NCBI GenBank assembly: GCA_019104865.1
Contig: JAHRWZ010000032.1
Location: forward strand, 1 to 64,000
From: Castellaniella sp.
GTDB taxonomy: Bacteria; Pseudomonadota; Gammaproteobacteria; Burkholderiales; Burkholderiaceae_B
Direction: 5' to 3'
DNA length: 64,000 nt
Shown here: positions 1-7,958 of the stretch, piece after piece
Numbering within the stretch: position 1 is the stretch's first letter
How the letters are laid out: the number at the start of each line of letters is the position of its first letter
Notes under the pieces: generated by a model
Databases searched by the model: none
The model's input: the letters and a program-made list of their open reading frames with translations, nothing else
Told to the model about the DNA's origin: nothing
Translations under genes and position numbers: made by a program

Positions 1-26
1 GTATCCGTCCGGTGAACGCACCTTGA
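1..26 (+). repeat. IS66 left terminal inverted repeat
   Basis: It matches the reverse complement of 2515-2540 at 21 of 26 positions, sharing CCGTCCGG, GAAC, CAC and TTGA blocks. The GT start and the CCGTCCGG core are typical of IS66 ends. Confidence 0.88.
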
Positions 27-47
27 GCCGCCTCGGTATCCGATAGA

Positions 48-84
48 GCATACGTGTCCGCTTAAATATCGTGGACACGTATGC
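48..84 (+). promoter_or_regulatory. Hairpin enclosing the tnpA start codon
   Basis: A perfect 12-bp inverted repeat, GCATACGTGTCC (48-59) and GGACACGTATGC (73-84), is separated by 13 nt. The right arm contains the tnpA ATG at 81-83. A transcript reading in from outside the IS would fold this stem and bury the start codon. The loop holds a -10-like ttaaatat (62-69), so a transcript begun by the element's own promoter could lack the left arm. The fold is seen directly; the protective role is inferred by analogy with IS10 and IS50. Confidence 0.6.
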
Positions 85-500
85 ACCAAGAACCTGTCAG
101 CAAGCCGCGTCGCCGACGCCGCACCTATACCGCGCAGTTCAAGACCGATCTGGTCGGCCAGTGCATGGACCCGGCCGTCTCCTTGGCGGCGGTGGCCATC
201 GAACATGACCTGAACCCCAACGTCTTGCGCCGTTGGGTCATCGAGCACGAACGTCTGGGCCTGCATGATGCCGATGCCCAGTCCGCTGGGGATCGCACCG
301 AGCTAGCGCCCGCGCCCGCGAACTGGCTACCCTTCGTGCCAGTCCAGACGGTCGCCCCCGAACGGCTGTCCACACAGCCGTCACAGCCTGAGGCCCGTAT
401 CCCGCTCACGCTCAGTGGCCGAGGCCTGACCCTGACGCTGGACTGGCCGATGGCTGAACACCAGGCGTTGGCCCAGTGGGCACGCCTGGTCCTGGCATGA
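81..500 (+). CDS. tnpA: IS66 TnpA accessory protein
   Basis: This 139-residue protein is the first gene of the IS66 element. The N-terminal half is an IS3/IS66-type helix-turn-helix (RRRRRTYTAQFKTDLV, then VAIEHDLNPNVLRRWV near residues 38-53), a pattern expected to bind the element ends. The rest is an alanine/proline-rich linker and a conserved C-terminal block. The stop codon overlaps the tnpB start in an ATGA, indicating translational coupling. The start ATG lies in the right arm of a hairpin and has no strong ribosome-binding site, suggesting low expression. Confidence 0.9.
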   Translation: MHQEPVSKPRRRRRTYTAQFKTDLVGQCMDPAVSLAAVAIEHDLNPNVLRRWVIEHERLGLHDADAQSAGDRTELAPAPANWLPFVPVQTVAPERLSTQPSQPEARIPLTLSGRGLTLTLDWPMAEHQALAQWARLVLA

Positions 501-829
501 TCCGCATTGACCGGATCTGGCTGGCCGTCGATCCCATGGACATGCGTGCAGGCCTGGATACGACCCTGGCCCGGGTGGTGCGCGTGTTCGGGGCCGCACA
601 CCCGCATCATGCCTATGTCTTTGCCAACCGCCGCGCCACACGCATCAAGGTGTTGATGCACGATGGCATCGGCGTGTGGCTGGCGACCAGACGTCTGAAC
701 CAGGGCAGGTTCGTCTGGCCCACGCCAGGCGGCACACACCTGACGCTCACCGACGAGCAGGCCAGCGCTCTGGTGCTGGGCCTGCCCTGGCAACGTCTGG
801 GCGATGCGGGCGTCATCGACTGCATCTGA
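497..829 (+). CDS. tnpB: IS66 TnpB (Orf2) accessory protein
   Basis: This 110-residue protein starts MIRIDRIWLAVDPMDMRAGL and has the IS66 Orf2 signature (VDPMDMR near residues 11-17, then FANRRATRIKVL). The ATG at 497 overlaps the tnpA stop (ATGA); a GTG in the same frame at 476 is less likely. Its biochemical role in IS66 transposition is not well defined, but it is required in studied family members. About 60 nt separate it from tnpC. Confidence 0.93.
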   Translation: MIRIDRIWLAVDPMDMRAGLDTTLARVVRVFGAAHPHHAYVFANRRATRIKVLMHDGIGVWLATRRLNQGRFVWPTPGGTHLTLTDEQASALVLGLPWQRLGDAGVIDCI

Positions 830-889
830 ACCTGCAATCCGTGCTGATGCCGATGGTGCGATGCAGCACCTGCTGGCATACTGCCCGCC

Positions 890-2437
890 ATGACAGCCGT
901 TGCACCCGACTCACTGCAGGACATGGACGCCGCGCAACTGCGCGAACTGGCGGCCAGTCTGATGCACACGCTCGGGCGCACGCAGCAGGAGCTCACCGCC
1001 ACCAAGACGCTCAACGAGAAGTTGACCTTCGAGATCGCGGCCCTGCGCCGCTTCCGGTTCGGCAGGCGCGGCGAGCAACTGCCGCCCGGTGTGCAGGGCA
1101 GCCTGCTGGAGGAAGCCGTTGACGAGGATCTGGTCGAGATCGAGGCCCAACTGGCGGCCTTGAACCCCAAGGCCGATCCGGTCACGCCCCCTAAGGATCA
1201 ACCCAAGCGCGCCGCCTTGCCGCCTGAGCTGCCCCGCGTCGAGATCCGTCACGAACCGCACAGCGTGAACTGCACCTGCGGTTGCCAGCTGAAGTTCGTG
1301 CGTGACGAGGTTAGCGAGAAGCTGGACTACACGCCTGGCACCTTTACGGTCGAGCGTCATGTGCGCCCGATTCTGGCCTGTCCTCAGTGCGAGACGATTA
1401 CCCAGGCCCCGATGCCCGCTTATGTCATCGACAAGGGCCTGGCTACGCCTGGCCTGATGGCCCACGTGCTGGTGGCCAAGTACGCTGATCACCTGCCGCT
1501 GCATCGTCAGGAAGGCATCTTTGCCCGGGCGGGGCTGAAGATCGCCCGATCAACCCTGGCGGAGTGGGTCGGTGCCTGCGGCTTCGCGCTGCAGCCGCTG
1601 GTTGCGGCACTGCGAGACGAGATCCTGGCACACCGGGTACTGCATGCCGACGAGACGCCGGTCAAACTGCTCAAGCCTGGCAGCCGTGCCACCCACAAGG
1701 CCTATCTGTGGGCCTACACCCCGGGCGCCTTCGAAGGCCTGAACGCGGTCGTCTATGACTTTACCGAAGGCCGTGCCGGGGCGCATGCCCGGGAGTTCTT
1801 CGGCGACTGGACGGGCAGCCTGGTCTGCGATGATTACGTTGGCTACAAGGCCTGCTTTACCCAGGGCATCATTGAGGTGGGCTGCATGGCGCACGCCCGG
1901 CGCAAATTCTTCGACTTGCACGCGGCCAGCCAGAGCCCGGTGGCCGCGCAGGCGCTGGAGTCCATCGGCGGCCTGTACGCGATCGAGCGTGAACTCAAGG
2001 ACCTATCCCTGGAGGAGCGTTTGAGGCAACGCCAGCAGGTCGCCAAACCGCTGGCTGACAAATACCATGAGTGGATGTTGGCCCAACGCCAGAAGGTGCC
2101 AGAGGGTTCCGGCACGGCCCGGGCGCTGGATTACAGCCTGAAGCGCTGGGTGGCGCTGACGCGCTACCTGGATGATGGGATGCTGCCCATCGACAACAAC
2201 CGGATCGAACAACAGATCCGGCCCGTCGCCGTGGGCCGCAACAATTGGCTGTTCGCAGGGTCCTTGCGGGCTGGCAAACGGGCGGCGGCGGTCATGAGTC
2301 TGGTGCAGTCGGCCAAACTCAATGGCCATGATCCGTATGCCTATCTGAAGGACGTGCTCACACGCCTGCCCACGCATCCGAACAGCCGCATCGGGGAGTT
2401 GTTGCCGCATCGCTGGCAGCCTGCCCAAAGCTGTTGA
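890..2437 (+). CDS. tnpC: IS66 transposase TnpC (DDE)
   Basis: This 515-residue transposase catalyses IS66 transposition. An N-terminal coiled-coil region (about 10-60) precedes a zinc-finger-like Cys cluster (CTCGC and CPQC) and the IS66 DDE catalytic domain. Visible motifs are HADETPVK (first Asp), CDDYVGYK (second Asp) and the C-terminal DNNRIEQQIRP (Glu), followed by the family-typical VGRNNWLFAGS. Length and domain order are normal, with no internal stop, so it looks functional. Confidence 0.95.
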   Translation: MTAVAPDSLQDMDAAQLRELAASLMHTLGRTQQELTATKTLNEKLTFEIAALRRFRFGRRGEQLPPGVQGSLLEEAVDEDLVEIEAQLAALNPKADPVTPPKDQPKRAALPPELPRVEIRHEPHSVNCTCGCQLKFVRDEVSEKLDYTPGTFTVERHVRPILACPQCETITQAPMPAYVIDKGLATPGLMAHVLVAKYADHLPLHRQEGIFARAGLKIARSTLAEWVGACGFALQPLVAALRDEILAHRVLHADETPVKLLKPGSRATHKAYLWAYTPGAFEGLNAVVYDFTEGRAGAHAREFFGDWTGSLVCDDYVGYKACFTQGIIEVGCMAHARRKFFDLHAASQSPVAAQALESIGGLYAIERELKDLSLEERLRQRQQVAKPLADKYHEWMLAQRQKVPEGSGTARALDYSLKRWVALTRYLDDGMLPIDNNRIEQQIRPVAVGRNNWLFAGSLRAGKRAAAVMSLVQSAKLNGHDPYAYLKDVLTRLPTHPNSRIGELLPHRWQPAQSC

Positions 2438-2514
2438 TCATCGTCGGTTGAAATCTGACCCACCGTCAGTGCTTCCGCACACACCTAAAAGGCTGCGGCC
2501 GCCTGCCGGCGGCC

Positions 2515-2540
2515 GTCAATGTGTGTTCGCCGGACGGTAA
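2515..2540 (-). repeat. IS66 right terminal inverted repeat
   Basis: Read inward it is GTTACCGTCCGGCGAACACA and onward, matching the left end. Just inside it, at 2497-2514, is a GC-rich stem (GGCCGCC, TGCC loop, GGCGGCC) downstream of tnpC that could act as a weak terminator or subterminal structure. Confidence 0.88.
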
Positions 2541-2670
2541 CCTTGCCTGAATACGCTGTTGCCAATGTTCTGGTCTTCCCGCCATAGATACCGCGCTCGT
2601 GGTTCTCAAGGTAACGATGGTATCAGATTCAGGATGAGGCGAATGAAAAAACTCAACAAAATCATATGCT

Positions 2671-2699
2671 TGTATATTATTCAAGCCATGTTTTGTCAA
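2671..2699 (-). promoter_or_regulatory. Strong sigma-70-type promoter facing the IS
   Basis: On the minus strand a TTGACA (2694-2699) and a TATACA (2671-2676) are separated by exactly 17 bp in an AT-rich stretch. Transcription would run into the right end of the IS66 element, 130 bp away, antisense to tnpC. The short open stretch downstream of it (codons such as YLENHERGIYGGK around 2545-2600, minus strand) is cut by the IS at 2540. The gene originally served by this promoter is therefore probably interrupted. Confidence 0.5.
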
Positions 2700-2725
2700 C
2701 TGACGCTGAGGTGTGCAGGTGCGTG

Positions 2726-2908
2726 TTAGGCCGCAATGACCTGGATGGGCAGTTGTTCGGCGTATTCAGCCTGGCGCAAGATCTGTGGCGTGGGCAGCAT
2801 GTGCAGGCCACTACCCGCTAGGAACTGCGGTGCGTCGCTGGACAGGAACGTCGCCAGATGGGTCCTTGCTTTACGTGGCTTACGTATTCCTTGGACGCAT
2901 GGTATGTC
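2726..2908 (-). pseudogene. Coding remnant, 60 codons, unrecognised
   Basis: An open minus-strand frame without a start codon ends at a TAA (2726-2728). It reads GIRKPRKARTHLATFLSS and further on LPTPQILRQAEYAEQLPIQV. The codon use looks genuine and GC is higher than in the neighbouring AT-rich DNA, so it may be the C-terminal tail of a truncated mobile-element or metabolic gene. I do not recognise the family. The stretch 2541-2725 holds only the promoter described separately. Confidence 0.3.
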
Positions 2909-2920
2909 CTAGACACGAAA

Positions 2921-3388
2921 TTACTGACAGATTTCACCAATTTTTCCTTCGGAGCTAGCCGAAAGAACTGCAGCTAGGGCCCCACCATTGGGCACACGGA
3001 GGAAGAACTGAGGGGGATGAAATCCTGTCCCTGCTTCTCGCAGGTGCGCCAACTTCACAGGCTTAGCCAATCTAGTGGGATCCACTAGCTCCAATGCATA
3101 CGCCCGGTCGACATTACTGAAATAGCTGAAAAACTCAGTCCGAGTCAGCCCTGCGGACTCTTTGAATTTTTCCCACATTCCCCGAACCGATAGCTCACGG
3201 ACTCTCTTGACGGTTGCTGCGCCTACGATTGCTCCCACGGGCACTTTGGCGTAAAGCCAAACTGTCGAGCCTACCTCGACTCGCATGGGACGCCGCCGTA
3301 GTTCAACCAGCTTATGACCATCGAGAATTCCTTCCGCAAACCGTTCTTCCAGCGAAATGACTATATGAGATTGAGATGTACTGCCCAT
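2921..3388 (-). CDS. ASCH-domain protein
   Basis: This 155-residue protein is mostly one ASCH (PUA-like) domain: VISLEERFAEGILDGHKLVELRRR, then GSTVWLYAKVPVGAIVGAATV, the standard ASCH order of a Lys/Glu motif followed by the GxxVWLYA strand. ASCH proteins bind RNA or modified nucleosides; YqfB-type members hydrolyse N4-acetylcytidine. The ATG at 3388 overlaps the upstream stop codon as TGATG, so it is translationally coupled to the GNAT-PIN gene; a TTG at 3391 is an alternative start. The gene is clearly less GC-rich than the core genome. An antitoxin, sensor or accessory role is inferred, not shown. Confidence 0.75.
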   Translation of the reverse strand: MGSTSQSHIVISLEERFAEGILDGHKLVELRRRPMRVEVGSTVWLYAKVPVGAIVGAATVKRVRELSVRGMWEKFKESAGLTRTEFFSYFSNVDRAYALELVDPTRLAKPVKLAHLREAGTGFHPPQFFLRVPNGGALAAVLSASSEGKIGEICQ

Positions 3389-5535
3389 CAAAACGCCTTT
3401 TGGAGAATTCCCTGTACTTGATCACCAGTAAGGCGCCTACTGCTCTGCAGTTGGTAAGACGCACCACAGCCTAGAGACTCAAGAACCGAGCGTGGGATTG
3501 GTCGCTCGAACTTGTTCAGGTTGTCAAAGACAGTCACCGTCTTCATGGGTGACTTTCCAATCTTTTCTAGTTCTCGGTCATTGAGTACTGAAGCATCCAG
3601 ATCTTCCGTTTCGATCGCTTCTTGACGTCGAATGTACGCACGAATGACCCTCGCGACAGCCACCACGCCACCGTAACCACCGTCCTTCTCAGACTCATAG
3701 AAAAACATGAGATCACCGCTGGAGAATGTCGCTCTCGTGCGCGGGTCACTGAAGTAGTGGCGTTGCCGATACAATTTGGCCCGTTCCTTGGGCAGCAAAG
3801 AACCTTGGCCGAGATGCTGGAGAAGATGCTCAGCGTACCTACGACGAATGGGCACCAGTACTCCAGTTCGTCCTGGCAGACATAGCAAGGATGGCGCCAA
3901 CACGCTCTCTAGATCAAGCAACGAAAGGTAGGACCGACCTTCGCCGTGAACTGAAACTTCTAGTTGCTGACCGACGTTTCGAAAGGGTGGGATTTCTGGC
4001 GGTAGACGCACGCCACATAAACTTGCCAGCTTACCGGTAATCAATGACCAGTTCTGGGCGGCGACCAGGCGATTCACCATGATTTTCTGAAGCTGTTTTG
4101 AATCGCTGCCACTACCTATGTAGCCATATGAGAGCGCTGCACTACGCAGTTGTTGCTGCTGATCAGGGAAGGACAAGCGTACGATGGCGACAGGTTGCTC
4201 CTCCAGGCACTCAGCCACAGTGGTGAGTAAGAGCTTGGCAGCGTCAGACGAGGTTGGGTGTTCCTGCTCCAGCACGGCATTAGCAAAAATCGTGTCCTTG
4301 CGTAGTTGCGTAGGCCACACAACGTAGGCGATCAACTCATGGTGGTGCCAAATACCGTACCGTGAGCAAGCTTGTCCTTGTCCTTTCGCTGCGGCCCAGA
4401 CTCCTTGTTGATCGGAAACAGAAACGCCATAGCGAGTGAGCAAATCTCGCACAGGCTGCTCGTGAGGCTCCTCTACCGTCTCGATCCGTAAAGTGCTGTC
4501 GCCTTGCGTGACGTTTATCTCCTCATCGACAACATTGCTGTCAGGCAACAAGAACTGCTCAGGCGACAACACTTCAATGGAGTAGCGTTGTTGCAAAACT
4601 GGGGCTGCTCGCAAGAGAGTTTCATCGCTAGTGATGAGGCCTCGCAGCCGATGGCCGGCGACGGTGACGAGGTGCCTCAGATCTGATCGATCGTTATCCG
4701 AGATTTTCCCCGCCCTCACTTGATCTGGGAAAACTATTGGAGCCAGATCTTCGACTAGTCGAGTGAAGCGCTCCCCTTTGGGGACATCATAGGTGGGCAT
4801 AATTGCAGCGAAGTCGCGCATGGGATCTGTTTTTCCCGGCGGACAGTTCCTACCCAATTCGGCAATGATTTCTGTGCTGATAGCTAGGTCGCAGACTCGC
4901 ATACGTTCGGCGCGGAAGATATTCGTGACGTCTTGTCGACGAGCACGGCGCGGCCCTAGGTCGAATAAAACGTTCAAATCCAACAGGTAGGTCGGGCGCT
5001 CAGCCATTGCAGTAAAGGGCAGCCCTAGCGGATGTTGACTAGCTGGGCTAGGCGCATGAAACAAGCTGGGCGCCTTGAGTTCGCAACATCGCACCACAAT
5101 CATGCGGCGGCGGGTCGCTCCGCCAGCAATGACCTGTCGGGTCAAAAATCCTTGTGCCTGCCAGAATCTGTTGGCTGCAAGCATGTCCTCTCCCACCCGT
5201 GCATGGATTGCAACAAACTGCAGATTAGTCAGAAATTTCTTGAGATGGCCGACAAGTCTAGTAGCGACGCCGGCACCGCGGTGGGTGCGGGAAACAAAAA
5301 TCTGGCGAACCTTCGCATGCGGGAAGGCTGAGTCAAACAGCAAGTGACCAATGTACTGGGCGTTGTTGTTAGGGCTGTCGAGCACTGCGACCAAAATATT
5401 GCCTTTGAGGGCGAACTGGTCGTAATAGGCGGAGTAAGGAAGGAAGCCTAGCGATTCTCGGTCAGAATCAGCCGCTTGTCGGACGCTATCAACGTACTGC
5501 TGGACTTCGTGCACATCAGAGACTATGCGAACCAA
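3388..5535 (-). CDS. GNAT-PIN-GNAT-PUA/ASCH multidomain protein
   Basis: This 715-residue protein has four segments. Residues 1-155 are a GNAT acetyltransferase with the acetyl-CoA loop HRGAGVAT (84-91). Residues 180-330 are a PIN-type nuclease: LLDLNVLFD (D186, D192), EIIAE (E222, E226), SDNDRSD (D280, D282, D285) and TSDE (D304). Residues 345-500 resemble a second, degenerate GNAT. Residues 550-715 have a PUA/ASCH/EVE-like core (SSGDLMFFYESE, then GVVAVARVIRAY). The start is TTG at 5533-5535, preceded at suitable distance by AAAGGTGG. It is first in an operon with the ASCH gene. Both enzymatic folds occur in tRNA-targeting toxins; action on tRNA here is inference. GC is lower than the core. 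Confidence 0.75.
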   Translation of the reverse strand: MVRIVSDVHEVQQYVDSVRQAADSDRESLGFLPYSAYYDQFALKGNILVAVLDSPNNNAQYIGHLLFDSAFPHAKVRQIFVSRTHRGAGVATRLVGHLKKFLTNLQFVAIHARVGEDMLAANRFWQAQGFLTRQVIAGGATRRRMIVVRCCELKAPSLFHAPSPASQHPLGLPFTAMAERPTYLLDLNVLFDLGPRRARRQDVTNIFRAERMRVCDLAISTEIIAELGRNCPPGKTDPMRDFAAIMPTYDVPKGERFTRLVEDLAPIVFPDQVRAGKISDNDRSDLRHLVTVAGHRLRGLITSDETLLRAAPVLQQRYSIEVLSPEQFLLPDSNVVDEEINVTQGDSTLRIETVEEPHEQPVRDLLTRYGVSVSDQQGVWAAAKGQGQACSRYGIWHHHELIAYVVWPTQLRKDTIFANAVLEQEHPTSSDAAKLLLTTVAECLEEQPVAIVRLSFPDQQQQLRSAALSYGYIGSGSDSKQLQKIMVNRLVAAQNWSLITGKLASLCGVRLPPEIPPFRNVGQQLEVSVHGEGRSYLSLLDLESVLAPSLLCLPGRTGVLVPIRRRYAEHLLQHLGQGSLLPKERAKLYRQRHYFSDPRTRATFSSGDLMFFYESEKDGGYGGVVAVARVIRAYIRRQEAIETEDLDASVLNDRELEKIGKSPMKTVTVFDNLNKFERPIPRSVLESLGCGASYQLQSSRRLTGDQVQGILQKAF

Positions 5536-6078
5536 TTAGGCCACCTTTCTAGATTTTTAGGGCACCTTGTCGGGAGTTGCATGACATCGCGTTAACGATG
5601 CATAAGGCTGTTGCACACTGACGGTACTGCTGCAGCATTCTTTGCGACTCGTTCCTTTTAGGCGCAGCTGACAGTGGAGCATACAAATTTTTTACAATGA
5701 TTTCTGTCATTTTCCCAGCCAGATGGAAGCGACAGCAAGCGGGGTCAGTTCATAAATGATCCAATACGGTTTCGCCGGTGCGGTTTGTGTCACGGCTAGC
5801 CTTGTCATTCTATGTGTGTAAGCGGCTTGCGACTTTAGTTTCTCAACAGTCTGGAGGGGCCCCTCTCTTTCTGTGCCTAGCGGTGGAGATCCAAAACCTC
5901 AGCAGTCCTCTAGCGCACACGCGGAATGCAACCGCCGGCCGGTAAGCGTGCGATTGGCCAGTCGCAGCTTGTCCCCTTGGAGGACGCTTCAATTTACGTG
6001 CACTTCTCCAAGAGAAAATAGGCACGCAAATGCCAAAAGGAAAAGGCGTTCGTGTGAACGTTTTCATAGGGGGAAATG
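5536..6078. other. Long AT-richer intergenic region upstream of the GNAT-PIN operon
   Basis: I recognise no gene in these 543 bases. The part next to the operon should hold its promoter; an interrupted palindrome CATCG-CGTTAA-CGATG (5585-5600), 50 bases upstream of the TTG start, is a candidate operator. AT-rich tracts near 5680-5700 could contain promoter elements, but none is convincing. The right end abuts the tRNA-Arg gene. Confidence 0.5.
5585..5600 (-). promoter_or_regulatory. Candidate operator of the GNAT-PIN/ASCH operon
   Basis: Five-base arms CATCG and CGATG flank CGTTAA, whose centre is itself the palindrome CGTTAACG. It lies about 50 bases upstream of the TTG start, where an autoregulatory site would be expected. 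No regulator is known for it. Confidence 0.3.
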
Positions 6079-6152
<74 letters not shown>

Positions 6153-6205
6153 ATTGGAGTGAAAACCTGCTGATTGTAGTATGCAACCACATCGGCCTTA
6201 AATAA

Positions 6206-6262
6206 GAACCAGTGACCTACGGCTTAGAAGGCCGTTGCTCTATCCAACTGAGCTAAGGGCGG
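6206..6262 (-). pseudogene. Truncated tRNA-Arg (UCU) copy
   Basis: The sequence starts CCGCCCT, the acceptor 5' strand, and continues with a normal D arm and an anticodon arm with loop CTTCTAA. It breaks off inside the T loop, directly after GGTTC, where unrelated AT-rich sequence begins. The 3' half of the T arm and the acceptor 3' strand are missing, so it cannot make a tRNA. It probably marks the original chromosomal tRNA gene disrupted at an integration boundary, with the intact neighbour supplied by the incoming element or by an ancestral tandem pair. Confidence 0.8.
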
Positions 6263-6649
6263 TCAGGCAAGGTATGGGGCACCGCGTGCGGCGCCTGTTT
6301 CCTGCCTGTGAACCCTGAATTCTAACGTGCAATCCGGTCAGTCGATATTCTCACCGTCCCGTGCCCGCTTCCGTCGGGACCAACAGCAGCCGCTGGGCGT
6401 CCAGGACGTTCAAATTCCCGCTGCGCCGCCAGCTGCTGCCCGTAGTCGGACCGGGAAATCACCCAGCGGGCGCGCTGCACGGCCGACATCTTCCTGCGCG
6501 CCTACGGCAGCGCCCCGCCGAAACCGGCTTGATCCCCACGCCGACGGATCCGTTCTGTTACCGATTCCCCGGGTATTTGTGGTGGCGACGCGTTAGGCTG
6601 AATGGCACAGATGCTACAGTTTCGCGCATAGTCCGCCATCCTGATTTCA
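6263..6649. other. Intergenic region upstream of pldA, nothing recognised
   Basis: The 387 bases return to core GC content. Frames across 6361-6600 remain open on both strands, but none gives a recognisable protein or has a convincing ribosome-binding site. They could be a decayed gene. The pldA promoter presumably lies in the last 100 bases. Confidence 0.4.
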
Positions 6650-7921
6650 ATGCACGCTTCGCGCCTTGTTCGCCTGTTTTTCCTGTCAGCCCTGTTGCTG
6701 CTGACCATGGCTCCTGTCGCCCAGGCCGAACTGGTCCTGCGGCTGTCGAGCGCGCAGGCCGCGCCGGGCGCCGTCATCGACATCCAGGGTCTGCTGGCCA
6801 ACGACACCGGCAACCCGCTGGCCAGCCCGATCGCGCGCGAATTGAACGGTCAGTGGATCGACGCGCGGGGCCACACCACGCCGGCGCACTTTCAGCTGCG
6901 AACCTCGTCCGATGCCGTGGATCTGCCGGTCAATACCTTCACCCGCATGATCTGGAGCGGATCGGTCCCGGCGGATGCGCACGGCCTGCTCACCCTGCGG
7001 CTGGACGGCGCAGCCGACACCTTATTGGCGCTGCGGGTCGGCGAGACCCAAGCGCCCGCCGCAGGCAGCCCGTCGCTGGCGGCCGGTTCCACCAGCGCAA
7101 TAGCCCCCCCAGCCAGACTCGCTTCCGGCCTGTCGGCATCGACGACAAACCCAACGGACGCCCAACGCGGGGCCACAACGGCATCGAGCGGCCTATCGCC
7201 CTTCGACACCTTTCGCAACGCGATCTCGCCCTACGACCCGATCTACTTCATCGCTGGCCGCACCGATGGCGCCACCGCCCGGTTCCAGGTCAGTTTCAAG
7301 TACCGCCTGTTCAGCCCCGAAGACCCAGCCAAGCCGCACTTCATGGACAACTGGTATTTCGGCTACACGCAGACTTCGCTCTGGGATTTGCATTCGGATT
7401 CCATCCCCTTCGTGGACACGACCTACAATCCCAGTCTCTTCTGGGCGCGCGACGCGCTGTGGGAAACCGCCAACAAGCGCTGGTCGCTGGGCCTGAACGC
7501 GGGCCTGGAGCACAAGTCCAACGGCAAGGACGGCGACGCTTCCCGCTCGCTGAACGACTTCTACGTCCAGCCCGAGTTCAACCACCGGTTCGGCGGCGGC
7601 AGCACGCTGAGCTTCCTGCCCCGGTTCAAGGCCTACGTCGGGACCGACCACGACATGCGCTATCCGGATTCGCTGGGGCGCGTGGACTGGAAGCTGCGCT
7701 GGGCGCAGGACGACGGGCTGGTCCTCTCGGGGCTGTACCGCCAGGGGACCGGCGGGCGCAATGCCACGCAGCTGGAAGCCGCCTGGCCGCTCAGACGCAC
7801 TTTCCTGAACATGAACGGCTACCTGTACGTGCAATACTTCCGTGGTTACGGCGAGACCCTGCTAGGCTACGACCGCAAGTACGATCCGCAATTGCGGATC
7901 GGCATCGCCCTGGTCCCGTGA
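6650..7921 (+). CDS. pldA: Outer membrane phospholipase A
   Basis: This 423-residue enzyme hydrolyses phospholipids that reach the outer leaflet of the outer membrane. A Sec signal peptide ends at AQA (residue 26). Residues 27-185 form an N-terminal extension ending in an Ala/Ser/Thr-rich linker that E. coli PldA lacks. The beta-barrel begins about residue 190 and contains the catalytic H288 and S290 in EHKSNG, with the supporting Asn probably N302 in SLND. Aromatic strand motifs such as FKYRLF and HFMDNWYFGYTQTS are typical of the family. A 37-base gap separates it from the downstream sulfatase gene. Confidence 0.9.
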   Translation: MHASRLVRLFFLSALLLLTMAPVAQAELVLRLSSAQAAPGAVIDIQGLLANDTGNPLASPIARELNGQWIDARGHTTPAHFQLRTSSDAVDLPVNTFTRMIWSGSVPADAHGLLTLRLDGAADTLLALRVGETQAPAAGSPSLAAGSTSAIAPPARLASGLSASTTNPTDAQRGATTASSGLSPFDTFRNAISPYDPIYFIAGRTDGATARFQVSFKYRLFSPEDPAKPHFMDNWYFGYTQTSLWDLHSDSIPFVDTTYNPSLFWARDALWETANKRWSLGLNAGLEHKSNGKDGDASRSLNDFYVQPEFNHRFGGGSTLSFLPRFKAYVGTDHDMRYPDSLGRVDWKLRWAQDDGLVLSGLYRQGTGGRNATQLEAAWPLRRTFLNMNGYLYVQYFRGYGETLLGYDRKYDPQLRIGIALVP

Positions 7922-7958
7922 GTCGGACTCAACCGGCCACTTAAGGAATTCACGACGC

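Larger units (their letters stand above)
1..2540 (+). mobile_element. IS66-family insertion sequence, apparently complete
   Basis: The element carries the three standard IS66 genes (tnpA, tnpB, tnpC) in order on the plus strand. Imperfect terminal inverted repeats lie at 1-26 and 2515-2540: the left end starts GTATCCGTCCGG and the right end, read inward, starts GTTACCGTCCGG, with 21 of 26 positions matching. All three reading frames are open, so it may be active. IS66 elements usually make 8-bp target duplications; the right flank starts cttgcctg at 2541, but the left flank lies outside the window and cannot be compared. The first base of the window appears to be the first base of the IS. Confidence 0.93.

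Noticed and set aside
6263-6649. Possible decayed regulator gene before pldA
   Set aside because: Open frames exist but none gives a recognisable helix-turn-helix or family motif; recorded only as an intergenic region.
6361-7944. A 527-codon frame overlapping pldA on the same strand
   Set aside because: The pldA frame has a signal peptide and catalytic residues; this frame is a Pro/Arg-rich translation of the same DNA.
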